Source: Acidovorax sp. (GTDB lineage Bacteria; Pseudomonadota; Gammaproteobacteria; Burkholderiales; Burkholderiaceae_C). Taken from it: a DNA stretch of 64,000 bases. The position numbers and the translations under genes are program-made. The notes beneath the pieces are model-generated. The model had not been told where the DNA came from. It saw only the letters and a program-made list of their open reading frames with translations, and made no database searches. Positions within the stretch are counted from its first letter, which is position 1. The number at the start of each line of letters is the position of its first letter. Below are positions 11,094 to 19,089 of the stretch, piece after piece. The stretch is from NCBI RefSeq assembly GCF_021287135.1, contig NZ_JAJTBB010000013.1, positions 1 through 64,000 of the forward strand, read 5' to 3'.

Positions 11094-12026
11094 ATGAGCA
11101 TCAATCAACCTGCCGCCCAGCCTCTGGACGGCCTGACCGACATGGCCGTGTTTGCCCGCGTGGTCGAGGCGGGCGGCTTTTCGGCCGCAGCGCGGCAACT
11201 GGGCACCACGCCCTCGGCCGTCAGCCGCCAGGTGGCGCGGCTGGAGGGCGCATTGCGTGTGCGCCTGCTGGAGCGCACCACCCGCAAGGTGCGGCTGACG
11301 GAAGCCGGCACCGCCGCCTACGGCCGCTGCCAGGCCCTGGTGGCCGCCGCGCGCGAGGTCTGGGCGCTGTGCGACACGCACACGGGCGCGCCGTCCGGCC
11401 TGGTGCGCATGAGCGTGCCCAAGGCCGTGGGGCGCCAGGTGGTGCACCCGCTGGTGCTGTCGTTCCTGGCGCAGTACCCGGCGGTGGATGTGCAGCTGGT
11501 CGTGACCGACCGCGTGGTGGACCTGTGGGAAGAGGGCATCGACCTGGCCTTGCGCATCACCGACGCGCCCCCACCCGGATTGGCCGGCCGGCCGGTGGCC
11601 ACGGTGCGCCACCGCATCTGCGCCAGCCCCGCGTACCTGGCGGCCCACGGCCATCCCGGGCACCCGCGTGACTTGGCCGAGCACGCCTGCATCTACCTGG
11701 GCGAAGACGAGCGCGACCGGCACTGGCGCTTTGTGCGCGGGCCGGAGACCGCCACCGTCACCGTGCACGGCCGCTACGTGGCCAACCACAGCGAGCTGCG
11801 GCTGGAGGCGGCGCTGGCCCACCTGGGCATCGCCAGCCTGCCCGGCTTCACCGCCCAGGCCGCGCTGCACAGCGGCGCCCTGGTGGAGGTGCTGCCGGAC
11901 TGGGAGCACCGCACCAGCTACGCCGGCACGGCTTGGCTCCTGTACCCGCCCAACCGCTTCCTGGCCGCCAAGACCCGGGCGTGGATCGACCATCTGGTCC
12001 AGGGGCTTGCGCAGCTGAAGAGCTAG
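11094..12026 (+). CDS. LysR-family transcriptional regulator
   Basis: A 310-residue regulator. The N-terminal winged helix-turn-helix has FARVVEAGGFSAAARQLGTTPSAVSRQVARLE (two blocks, residues about 19-50), followed by the linker and RTTRKVRLTEAG. The C-terminal effector domain matches the CrgA/DsdC-like substrate-binding fold, with YVANHSELRLEAALAHLGIASLPGF. It is divergent from the EamA exporter and probably binds the shared promoter. An upstream in-frame start at 11058 is possible, but ATG 11094 fits the usual LysR N-terminus. Confidence 0.92.
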   Translation: MSINQPAAQPLDGLTDMAVFARVVEAGGFSAAARQLGTTPSAVSRQVARLEGALRVRLLERTTRKVRLTEAGTAAYGRCQALVAAAREVWALCDTHTGAPSGLVRMSVPKAVGRQVVHPLVLSFLAQYPAVDVQLVVTDRVVDLWEEGIDLALRITDAPPPGLAGRPVATVRHRICASPAYLAAHGHPGHPRDLAEHACIYLGEDERDRHWRFVRGPETATVTVHGRYVANHSELRLEAALAHLGIASLPGFTAQAALHSGALVEVLPDWEHRTSYAGTAWLLYPPNRFLAAKTRAWIDHLVQGLAQLKS

Positions 12027-12190
12027 GTAGTTGAGCGGAAAGCGTGCCCGCAGATCGGGAGGACTGCAAGTGCGGGGGCGCAAAAAGGACCCATAGCAGC
12101 CGGAGCGGTTGCGAGGTTTTGCAACGCTGCAGACCGCCCGAGCCCGCAGAGGCACTCGGCGCAGTGATTCGTGCACAGGGTGCCTGGAGG
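12027..12190. repeat. R1 interspersed repeat, degenerate copy A
   Basis: Begins right after the LysR stop. It aligns along most of its length with copies at 48865 and 63555: TGAGCGGAAAG, ATCGGGAGG, TTGCGAGG, TTGCAACGCTGCAGACCG and the right end GATTCGTGCA are shared. The left terminal repeat has been lost, and the central hairpin seen in the other copies is eroded. It is probably the oldest of the three. Confidence 0.8.
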
Positions 12191-12332
12191 CCTCTGCGCT
12201 CCATCCCTCGCGTCGCCGGTTCCCCGCGGGCGGATGTCGTTTTTATGCCGCAACCCGGCGGGTGTTGTTGCGCATTTGCCCCTGAGTTTCTTGCGGGATG
12301 GCTCGGCGCTGGCCTTTTGCGGTGACGCTGCC

Positions 12333-12352
12333 CATAATTACAGAAAATTATG
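12333..12352. promoter_or_regulatory. Inverted repeat, possible operator of the malonate operon
   Basis: CATAATT and AATTATG form a perfect 7-bp inverted repeat with a six-base spacer. It is AT-rich in a GC-rich setting, about 210 bp before the GntR start. It is a plausible binding site for the FCD-GntR regulator or a promoter element; neither is shown by the sequence alone. The rest of the 12191-12563 gap holds no recognised gene. Confidence 0.4.
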
Positions 12353-12563
12353 CAAATTCACGCACTCACCCCCCGAAAAGGCAGCAGGTTGCGCGCTGTT
12401 AGCCCCAGTTCGCTCGCGCGGCTGGGCGTATGTGGCAATGTCGACCGCTGTGGCACCGCGCCGGCTGGGCAGGCACCCCGTGCCGGGGGCCTACGCCCGC
12501 GCCAGCGGTTGTGCCGGGCGGGTGGCCTCGACATGCGGGTCCCCTTCATGGCCCCTGTTGCCT

Positions 12564-13232
12564 ATGCGCCCGGTTCCTAACTCCTTGCATGACGAAGCTG
12601 CCGCGCGGCTGCGTGAGCAGATCTTCGCGGGGGCGCTGCCGCCGGGCAGCTTCCTGGACGAGGGCGCGCTGTGCGAACGGCTGTCGATCTCGCGCACCCC
12701 CCTGCGGGAGGCGCTGAAGGTGCTGGTGGCCGAAGGCCTGTTGCGCCACGAGCCGCGCCGCGGCTGCTTTGTGGCCGAGGTGACCGAGCGAGACCTGGAC
12801 GAGATCTTTCCGGTGATTGCGTTGCTGGAAGGCCGCGCCGCCCACGAAGCCACGCGCAACGCCAGCGCGGCGGACGTGGCGGCGCTCTCGGTGCTGCACC
12901 AGCGCCTGCAGGAATGCGCCCAGCAAGGCCGCATCACCGACTACTACGAGGCCAACTACGCCATCCACGAGGCGCTTATCACCCTGGCTGACAACCGCTG
13001 GCTGGCGCAGGTGATCGGCGATCTGCGCAAGATCCTGCGGCTCGCGCGGGCGCAGACCCTGCACGCGCCGGGCCGCCTGCAGCAAAGCCTGGCGGAGCAC
13101 TTGGCCGTGTTTGCGGCCCTGAAGGCGCGCGATTGCGACGCCGCCGAAGAGGCCATGCGCAACCACCTCTTGCGCCAGCGCGACGCGCTGCGCGACATCG
13201 CCCGCAACCAGCAATCGAGGCTCACACCATGA
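12564..13232 (+). CDS. GntR-family (FCD) regulator of the malonate operon
   Basis: A 222-residue regulator. The N-terminal winged helix has LHDEAAARLREQIFAGALPPG and SISRTPLREALKVLVAEGLL (residues about 8-60). The C-terminal FCD domain has the metal-binding His/Asp layout (AIHEALITLADN, HLAVFAALKARD). The frame is open far upstream, but ATG 12564 puts the first helix at the normal distance. It overlaps the malonyl-CoA decarboxylase start by 4 bp (ATGA), so it is part of that operon. This matches the MatR/MdcY arrangement of malonate operons, where the regulator responds to malonate; that role here is inference. Confidence 0.9.
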   Translation: MRPVPNSLHDEAAARLREQIFAGALPPGSFLDEGALCERLSISRTPLREALKVLVAEGLLRHEPRRGCFVAEVTERDLDEIFPVIALLEGRAAHEATRNASAADVAALSVLHQRLQECAQQGRITDYYEANYAIHEALITLADNRWLAQVIGDLRKILRLARAQTLHAPGRLQQSLAEHLAVFAALKARDCDAAEEAMRNHLLRQRDALRDIARNQQSRLTP

Positions 13233-14719
13233 TGAACAGCACCCCCGAGTGGATCGCCCGCAGCGTGTCCCGCCTGCGCACCGCCGCACCCGCCGTGGAC
13301 AGCAAGGCCGCGGACAAGCCGGCCCGCGCCGTGCTCGACAAGACCGTCACCGACGTGGTGCCCAAGACGCCCCAGCCGCGCGGCACCCATGAGCGCCTGC
13401 AGGCCACGCTGCGCCGGGGGCAGGAGGCGTTGTCCCCCCGCGCGCTGCGCCGCTTGCTGGCCGACCTGCAGGAGGTGGTGGCACCGCAGGTCAGCGAGAT
13501 CGAAGGCGGCCGCCGCGCGCAGGCGGTGGCCGAGTGGTATGCCAAGGCCGAGCCCGAGGAGCGGCGCGACATGTGGCTGCTGATGTGCGAGCAGTTCGCG
13601 CCCGACGCCTCGCGCTTCAAGTCGGCCCGCGCGCGCTACGAGGCCGCCGCCGGCACCGAGGAAGAGGGCCAGGCCGAGATCAGCCTGCGCCGGGCGCTGG
13701 TGTCGCCGCGCACCCGGCTGCTGCAGCGCTTTGCCGTGTTCCCGCAGGGCATGCGCTTCCTGGTGGACCTGCGCGCCGAGCTGCTGCCGCAGCTCAAGGG
13801 CGACAAGCGCCTGCTGCCGCTGGACGCCGAGCTGGAGCACCTGTTCTCGACCTGGTTCGACGTGGCGTTCCTGGAACTGCGCCGCCTGTCCTGGGACTCG
13901 CCCGCTTCCCTGCTGGAAAAGCTCATCAAGTACGAGGCGGTGCACGACATCCGCAGTTGGGCCGACTTGAAGAACCGCCTGGATAGCGATCGCCGCTGCT
14001 ACGGCTTCTTCCACCCCCGGCTGCCGGGCGAGCCACTGATCTTCGTGGAGGTGGCGCTGCTGGACAAGATGTCGTCCAGCATCACGCCGCTGCTGGACGA
14101 ATCCGCTGCGCCGGTGGACATCTCGCGGGCCACCACGGCCATCTTTTATTCCATCAGCAACACGCAGACCGGTCTGCGCGGCGTGAGCTTTGGCGATTCG
14201 CTCATCAAGCACGTGGTGGAGACGCTCACGGCCGAGTTCCCGCGCCTGCGCACGTTTGCCACGCTCTCGCCCATCCCCGGGTTCCGGTCCTGGCTGGGCA
14301 AGCATGCGGGCGCCATGCTGGAGCGGCTGGACGACAAGCGCCGCGCCGAGCTGGGCCGGGCCGTGGGCTTTGAGCCGCCCCAGGCCACCCACCTGCTGGC
14401 CGCGCTCGACAAGGCCGCGGAACTCGATGCCCGCTCGCCGGTGCGGCAGATGCTGCTGGAGTGCGCGGCCTCTTATTTGGGCCGCGAGCTGCCCGATGGC
14501 AAGCCTGCCGACCCCGTGGCCCGTTTCCACCTGGGCAACGGCGCCCGCGTGGAGCGGCTGAACTGGGGCGGCGATCCGTCCGCCAAGGGCCTGAAACAAT
14601 CGTATGGCCTCATGGTGAACTACCTGTACGACCTCAAGCGCCTGGACAAGCACCGCAGCCTGCTCGCGCAGGGCAAGGTGCCCATGTCGGGCGAGATCGA
14701 GAGCCTGTGCCGGGGGTGA
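13229..14719 (+). CDS. Malonyl-CoA decarboxylase
   Basis: A 496-residue enzyme converting malonyl-CoA to acetyl-CoA and CO2. The first 45 residues are basic and probably flexible. The helical N-terminal domain follows, then the GNAT-fold catalytic domain with FFHPRLPGEPLIFVEVALL, FYSISNTQTGLRGVSFG and FATLSPIPGFRSWL. The C-terminal RFHLGNGARVERLNW and a near-terminal SYGLMVNYLYDL block match the family. Length is normal for the bacterial enzyme. It starts inside the GntR stop codon. With the CoA ligase at the end of the operon it forms the MatA/MatB route from malonate to acetyl-CoA. Confidence 0.95.
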   Translation: MMNSTPEWIARSVSRLRTAAPAVDSKAADKPARAVLDKTVTDVVPKTPQPRGTHERLQATLRRGQEALSPRALRRLLADLQEVVAPQVSEIEGGRRAQAVAEWYAKAEPEERRDMWLLMCEQFAPDASRFKSARARYEAAAGTEEEGQAEISLRRALVSPRTRLLQRFAVFPQGMRFLVDLRAELLPQLKGDKRLLPLDAELEHLFSTWFDVAFLELRRLSWDSPASLLEKLIKYEAVHDIRSWADLKNRLDSDRRCYGFFHPRLPGEPLIFVEVALLDKMSSSITPLLDESAAPVDISRATTAIFYSISNTQTGLRGVSFGDSLIKHVVETLTAEFPRLRTFATLSPIPGFRSWLGKHAGAMLERLDDKRRAELGRAVGFEPPQATHLLAALDKAAELDARSPVRQMLLECAASYLGRELPDGKPADPVARFHLGNGARVERLNWGGDPSAKGLKQSYGLMVNYLYDLKRLDKHRSLLAQGKVPMSGEIESLCRG

Positions 14720-14762
14720 TGCGCCCGCCTAGTTGTTTGCACGGCAGGGCAGCGACAATGCC

Positions 14763-14818
14763 GGCGGGCACCCGGTTGCTGGGCCCGGGCGTGCCCGCCC
14801 ACTGATTTCCTTTTTTTA
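14763..14818 (+). terminator. Possible attenuator/terminator inside the malonate operon
   Basis: GGCGGGCAC (14763-14771) pairs perfectly with GTGCCCGCC (14791-14799), with an inner CCGG/CCGG pairing. A T-rich stretch follows about 10 bases later (14810-14816). The gap before the T run makes it a weak terminator; it may only reduce read-through into the TctC gene. Confidence 0.4.
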
Positions 14819-14840
14819 CAACGACGACAGGAGACAAGGA

Positions 14841-15842
14841 ATGAAAGAACACCACACGCAGATTCGTCGCCGCACGGTGCTGCTGGGCGCTGCGGGCGCC
14901 GGACTCGGATGGTCTGCAGGCCCGGCAAGGGCGCAGGCTTCTGCCTGGCCCACCAAGCCGGTCTACCTGGTGGTGCCGTTTCCGGCCGGGGGCGGAACAG
15001 ACGCCTTTGCGCGCCCCCTGGCGGCACAGTTCTCCAAGGCCACCGGCAAGACGCTGGTGATCGACAACCGCGGCGGCGCCGGCGGCACGGTGGGGGCCAG
15101 CTTTGCCTCCAAGGCCGCGCCGGACGGCTACACCCTCTTCATGGGCGCCGTGCACCACGCCATTGCGCCGTCGATGTACCCCAAGCTGGACTACGACATC
15201 GAGCGGGACTTTGTGCCCCTGTACCTGCTGGCCAACGTGCCGCAGGTGGTGGTGGTCAACCCCAGAAACGTGCCGGCCAGCAACTTCCAGCAGTTCATGG
15301 ATTTCGTGAAGCGCAACCCGGCCAAGCTCAACTACGGCTCGGCGGGCGCGGGCACCTCGCACCACCTGGCGGGCGAATTGTTCAAGCAGCAGACGGGCAC
15401 CTTCATCACGCACATTCCGTACCGTGGGGCCGGTCCGGCGCTGCAAGACCTGATCGGCGGCCAGGTGGACATGATGTTCGACGGCCTGGGCTCGTCGGCC
15501 GCGCATATCAAGGCCGGGCGCGTGAAGGCGATGATGGTGTCCGGCAGCAAGCGCAACCCGGCCTTTCCGGACGTGCCGTGTGCGGCCGAAGTCGGGCTGC
15601 CCGATTACACCGTCACCACTTGGTATGGCCTGTGGGCGCCCAAGGGCACGCCGGCCGACGTGCAGGCACGGATCGTGGACGAGGTTCGCAAGCTGGGCAC
15701 GGCCGAGGAGCTCAAGACCATCTGGGCCAGCAACGGGGCCGATTTCGGCGGCATGACCCAGCAGCAATTTGCGGCCATGGTCAGCAGCGAGGTCAAGCGC
15801 TGGGCGGCGGTGGTGAAGGCGTCTGGCGCCAAATTGGACTAA
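14841..15842 (+). CDS. TctC-type (Bug) periplasmic binding protein
   Basis: A 333-residue tripartite tricarboxylate transporter binding protein. The N-terminal signal has RRRTVLLGAAGAG, resembling a Tat signal, with cleavage near ARAQA. The mature protein starts with WPTKPVYLVVPFPAGGGTDAFAR, the Bug signature loop. IPYRGAGPALQDLIGGQVDMMF is also characteristic. GGAGA precedes ATG 14841. No TctA or TctB membrane genes lie nearby, as is common for the many orphan Bug proteins of Comamonadaceae. Its place in the operon suggests malonate or a related carboxylate as ligand; this is inference. Confidence 0.92.
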   Translation: MKEHHTQIRRRTVLLGAAGAGLGWSAGPARAQASAWPTKPVYLVVPFPAGGGTDAFARPLAAQFSKATGKTLVIDNRGGAGGTVGASFASKAAPDGYTLFMGAVHHAIAPSMYPKLDYDIERDFVPLYLLANVPQVVVVNPRNVPASNFQQFMDFVKRNPAKLNYGSAGAGTSHHLAGELFKQQTGTFITHIPYRGAGPALQDLIGGQVDMMFDGLGSSAAHIKAGRVKAMMVSGSKRNPAFPDVPCAAEVGLPDYTVTTWYGLWAPKGTPADVQARIVDEVRKLGTAEELKTIWASNGADFGGMTQQQFAAMVSSEVKRWAAVVKASGAKLD

Positions 15843-15925
15843 TCCCCTGAAGGGGGACGCGCCCCCGTGGACCGGCCAAGCCAGTTCCACGGTGGCGCTG
15901 GTGATGGCGCTGCGCGGGTTTCGAG
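15843..15925 (+). repeat. R3 intra-operon repeat, copy 1
   Basis: Starts immediately after the TctC stop. CCCCTGAAGGGGG and GGGGGACGCGCCCCCG can form tight stems. The GCCAGTTCCACGGTGGC block is nearly identical to the copy after btuB (38397). It lies between an abundant periplasmic-protein gene and a metabolic gene in the same operon. Confidence 0.7.
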
Positions 15926-15955
15926 GGCTGCAAGTGTTGAGCAGTGCAGGACGGG

Positions 15956-16777
15956 ATGGATACCAAGATGTCTGGTGAAGTGTTGATGAATGCGGGTGAG
16001 GGCGGCGTGGTGCATGTCACCCTGCGCCACACGGGGCGGCTGAACGCCATGTCGCGGCCCATGTGGCGGCAGTTGCGGGCGGTGTTTGAAGCAGTGCAGC
16101 GCCGCAGCGAGGCGCGCTGCGTGGTCATCGCAGGCGAGGGCGGTGCGTTCTGCGCCGGGGGCGATATCTCGGAATACCCCGGCTTCCGCTTCGACGTGGA
16201 GGGCCTGCGCGACTTCCACGAGAACGATGTGTGGGGCGGGCTGAACGCCATGCTCCAGTGCGACGTGCCCATCGTGGCCCAGATCAGCGGCGCCTGCATG
16301 GGCGCGGGGGTGGAGATTGCCAGCTGCTGCGACATCCGCATTGCAGGGCAGGGAGCGCGCTTTGGCGCACCCATTGCCAAACTGGGCTTTCCCATGGCCC
16401 CGCGCGAAGCGCAGCTGGTGGCCGGCGCGGTCGGCGAGGTCATCGCCCGCCAGATGCTGCTGGAGGCGGCCACCTTCAACGCCCCCGACATGCTGGCCCG
16501 CGGCTTTCTGAGCCGGGTCGTGCCCGACGACCAGGTGGCCGCCGAGGCGCAAGGCTGTGCTGCCCGCATTGCGGCACTGGCGCCCCAGGCCGCCCGCATG
16601 AACAAGCAGACGCTTCGTGCATTGAAAGTGCCTCCAGCGCTTGCTGGACAAGCGCAGACAGCTATTAAAAACATAGCAAACAATGCGCTGGCCGCCGACC
16701 CCTACGCCTATGCGCCCAGCGCCGAGCACCGCGAGGGCATCAACGCCTTCCTGCAAAAGCGCTCGCCCGTGTTCTGA
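15956..16777 (+). CDS. Enoyl-CoA hydratase/isomerase family protein
   Basis: A 273-residue crotonase-fold protein. The oxyanion-hole regions are GEGGAFCAGGDISEY (residues about 60-75) and ISGACMGAGVEIASCCDIRIA (about 104-124). The usual hydratase catalytic Glu pair is not obvious: the positions after GAPIAKLGFPMAPREAQL differ from crotonase, so hydratase activity should not be assumed. Residues about 226-241 (PPALAGQAQTAIKNIA) are encoded by an R2 repeat. Start candidates are GTG 15944, ATG 15956 and ATG 15968; 15956 has AGG before it. It lies in the malonate operon, where its substrate is unclear. Confidence 0.85.
   Translation: MDTKMSGEVLMNAGEGGVVHVTLRHTGRLNAMSRPMWRQLRAVFEAVQRRSEARCVVIAGEGGAFCAGGDISEYPGFRFDVEGLRDFHENDVWGGLNAMLQCDVPIVAQISGACMGAGVEIASCCDIRIAGQGARFGAPIAKLGFPMAPREAQLVAGAVGEVIARQMLLEAATFNAPDMLARGFLSRVVPDDQVAAEAQGCAARIAALAPQAARMNKQTLRALKVPPALAGQAQTAIKNIANNALAADPYAYAPSAEHREGINAFLQKRSPVF
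16631..16679 (+). repeat. R2 repeat, copy b, inside the enoyl-CoA hydratase gene
   Basis: The stretch carries GCGCTT/AAGCGC (6-bp stem), then GCTAT/ATAGC around an A-rich loop. It aligns with intergenic copies at 9982 and 18483, but here is read in frame as about 16 residues near the C-terminus of a coding sequence. Confidence 0.8.
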
Positions 16778-16837
16778 ACGGCCGGCGCGGCCGTCCCCTG
16801 ATCGTTTTCCTTGTTGAACCCACTGCCCCCTCAAGCC

Positions 16838-18412
16838 ATGAGCCAGCAAAACCTCTTCAGCGCCTTGCGCGCAGCCTTTCCTGCGGACCTGGACAGCACC
16901 GCCGTGGAGACCACGGCCGCCGACGGCACGCCGCTGTACTACACCTGGCGCGACCTGGACCACGCCAGCGCCCGCATTGCCAACCTGCTCGCATCGCTGA
17001 AGTTGCCCGAAGGCAGCCGCGTGGCCGTGCAGGTAGAAAAGTCGGTGGAGGCGATGGCGCTGTACCTGGCCACGCTGCGCGCGGGCTACGTCTTCTTACC
17101 GCTCAACACCGCCTACCAGAGCGCCGAAATCGAATACTTCATCGGCAACGCCGAGCCCGCCGTGGTGGTGTGCAGCCCCGGCAACTTTGGCTGGGTGTCC
17201 AAGCTGGCCTTCACCCTGGGCACCCAGCACGTGTTCACGCTGGGCGATGACCGCACCGGCAGCCTGCTGGAGCGCGCCGCCCACCACAGCGATGAGCACC
17301 AGGCCGTGCCCCGCAGCGCCGACGACTTGGCCGCCATCCTCTACACCAGCGGCACCACCGGCCGCAGCAAGGGCGCCATGCTCACGCACGGCAACATGCT
17401 CAGCAACGCCGTCATGCTCAAGGAGTACTGGGGCTGGACGGCTACCGGAGGGCCTGACGGACGGGGCGACGTGTTGATTCACGCCTTGCCCATCTTCCAC
17501 GTGCACGGCCTGTTCGTCGCCATCCACGGCGCGCTCATCAACGGCAGCAAGATGATCTGGCTAGCCAAGTTCGACCCCAAGGCCGTCATCGCCGCCATGC
17601 CCCGCGCAACCGTGTTCATGGGCGTGCCCACGCTGTACGTGCGCATGCTGGCCGAGGCAGGTTTGAACAAACAGGCCGTGAAGAACATGCGCCTCTTCAT
17701 CGCAGGCTCGGCGCCGCTGCTCATCGAAACCTTCAAGGAGTGGCAGCAGCGCACCGGCCACACCATCCTGGAGCGCTACGGCATGAGCGAAACCATCATG
17801 CTCACCAGCAACCCCTACAGCGCCGACCAGCGCTACAACGGGCAGGACGAACGCCGTGGCGGCACCGTGGGCTTCCCCCTGCCGGGCGTGAGCCTGCGCG
17901 TGCAGGGCGACGACGGCAAAGACCTGCCCGTGGGCGAGATCGGCGGCATCCAGGTCAAGGGCCCCAACGTCTTCAAGGGCTACTGGCGCATGCCCGAGAA
18001 GACGGCCGAAGAGTTCACGAAGGACGGCTACTTCAAGACCGGCGACGTGGGCAAGGTGGACGAGCGCGGCTACGTCCACATCGTGGGCCGCAGCAAAGAC
18101 CTCATCATCAGCGGCGGCTACAACGTCTACCCCGCAGAGATCGAGGGCTACATCAACGACATGCCCGGCGTGGCCGAAAGCGCCCTGGTCGGCGTGCCCC
18201 ACCCCGACTTTGGCGAAGTGGGCGTGGCCGTGGTGATTGCCAAGCCCGGTGCCCAGCTGGATGCCGATGCCATCGTGGCCCAGCTCAAGTCGCAGTTGGC
18301 CAACTTCAAGATTCCGAAGAAGTGCTTTGTGGTGGCGGAGTTGCCGCGTAATACGATGGGGAAGGTGCAGAAGAATCTGCTGCGGGATCAGTACAAGGGG
18401 TTGTTCGCCTAG
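16838..18412 (+). CDS. Acyl-CoA synthetase, malonyl-CoA synthetase (MatB)-like
   Basis: A 524-residue AMP-forming ligase. Motif A5/P-loop is ILYTSGTTGRSKGAMLTHGN (residues about 168-187). The adenylate region is ILERYGMSETIML. The hinge region has GDVGKVDERGYVHIVGRSKDLI, and the C-terminal catalytic Lys sits in NTMGKVQKNLLR. Its partner genes are malonyl-CoA decarboxylase and an FCD-GntR regulator, which makes malonate the likely substrate (malonate + CoA + ATP to malonyl-CoA). The specificity is inferred from operon context. A bidirectional hairpin follows. Confidence 0.9.
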   Translation: MSQQNLFSALRAAFPADLDSTAVETTAADGTPLYYTWRDLDHASARIANLLASLKLPEGSRVAVQVEKSVEAMALYLATLRAGYVFLPLNTAYQSAEIEYFIGNAEPAVVVCSPGNFGWVSKLAFTLGTQHVFTLGDDRTGSLLERAAHHSDEHQAVPRSADDLAAILYTSGTTGRSKGAMLTHGNMLSNAVMLKEYWGWTATGGPDGRGDVLIHALPIFHVHGLFVAIHGALINGSKMIWLAKFDPKAVIAAMPRATVFMGVPTLYVRMLAEAGLNKQAVKNMRLFIAGSAPLLIETFKEWQQRTGHTILERYGMSETIMLTSNPYSADQRYNGQDERRGGTVGFPLPGVSLRVQGDDGKDLPVGEIGGIQVKGPNVFKGYWRMPEKTAEEFTKDGYFKTGDVGKVDERGYVHIVGRSKDLIISGGYNVYPAEIEGYINDMPGVAESALVGVPHPDFGEVGVAVVIAKPGAQLDADAIVAQLKSQLANFKIPKKCFVVAELPRNTMGKVQKNLLRDQYKGLFA

Positions 18413-18437
18413 TCGCCGCGGCCGGCTGCTGGCCAGC

Positions 18438-18475
18438 AAAAAAGCCGGGGAGGCGGATGCTTCCTCGGCTTTTTG
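18438..18475. terminator. Bidirectional terminator between the malonate operon and uspA
   Basis: A 10-bp stem with two G-T pairs (18443-18452 with 18461-18470, loop of eight) is flanked by six A on the left and five T on the right. It can end transcripts from both convergent genes. Confidence 0.85.
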
Positions 18476-18482
18476 CTTTGTT

Positions 18483-18532
18483 TTTGATAGCTGCTAGCGC
18501 TTGCTGGATAAGCGCTAGAGCCTGTTTTGATG
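18483..18532 (-). repeat. R2 repeat, copy c
   Basis: Intergenic copy in reverse orientation downstream of uspA. CTAGCGCTT and AAGCGCTAG form a perfect 9-bp stem around GCTGGAT. Compared with copy a (CCAGCGCTT/AAGCGCTGG) the second pair has changed on both sides (C-G to T-A), preserving the stem. Confidence 0.85.
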
Positions 18533-18545
18533 CTGATTTCGGTGC

Positions 18546-18989
18546 TTAACGCAGCACCAGCACCGGGATGTGCGAGTGCGTCAGCACATGCTGCGTTTCG
18601 CTGCCCAGCAGCAGGCGCTTGAGGCCCTTGCGGCCGTGCGATGCCATCACGATCAGGTCGCACTTGTGCTTCTTGGCGGCGGAGATGATGGCTTCGGCCA
18701 CCAGGTCCGATTTGGCAATGATGGGCTTGACGGAGACTCCTTGGGAGTCGCCCTGGGCCTTGACGCCATCCACCATCGCTTGTGCGGCGCTGCCCCACTG
18801 GGCTTCGATGCGCTTGACATCGCTGGCGTCCACCGGCATGCCGCCTTCGAAGTAGCTGCGGGGATAGCGCGGCACCACCTTCAGGGCGACCACGCTGGCG
18901 CCGGTGAGGGCCGCGATGGACAGGCCGTGCTCCACCGCCTTGTCCGACAGAGGGGAGCCGTCTGTTGCAATCAGGATGCGTTTGTACAT
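18546..18989 (-). CDS. Universal stress protein, UspA family
   Basis: A 147-residue single-domain Usp. It opens MYKRILIATDGSPLSDKAVEHGL and ends with the ATP-binding motif ASHGRKGLKRLLLGSETQHVLTHSHIPVLVLR (given here in parts: ASHGRKGLKRLLLGS then HSHIPVLVLR). The G-2x-G-9x-G(S/T) pattern indicates an ATP-binding type. GGAGG precedes ATG 18989. An Anr/FNR-like box lies 53 bp upstream, shared with the divergent copper ATPase. Usp proteins under Anr control help Pseudomonas survive oxygen limitation; that role here is inference. Confidence 0.93.
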   Translation of the reverse strand: MYKRILIATDGSPLSDKAVEHGLSIAALTGASVVALKVVPRYPRSYFEGGMPVDASDVKRIEAQWGSAAQAMVDGVKAQGDSQGVSVKPIIAKSDLVAEAIISAAKKHKCDLIVMASHGRKGLKRLLLGSETQHVLTHSHIPVLVLR

Positions 18990-19041
18990 AAAAGGTCCTC
19001 CAAGTGATGCAACAAGCTTAGGATGAATCATGTCCGCGGAC

Positions 19042-19055
19042 TTGATGCAGGTCAA
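19042..19055. promoter_or_regulatory. Anr/FNR-like box between uspA and the copper ATPase
   Basis: TTGATGCAGGTCAA matches the TTGAT-N4-ATCAA consensus at nine of ten positions. It lies 53 bp from the uspA start and 35 bp from the ATPase start and could activate either. An fnr homologue is encoded at 27323-28045. Confidence 0.75.
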
Positions 19056-19089
19056 TGTGCATGTCATGTCGCAAAGATAGGCTTGAACC

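Noticed and set aside
10059-12176. A 705-codon minus-strand frame spanning the exporter and the LysR region
   Set aside because: Only its C-terminal part (10059-11012) is the EamA exporter. The remainder is antisense to the LysR gene.
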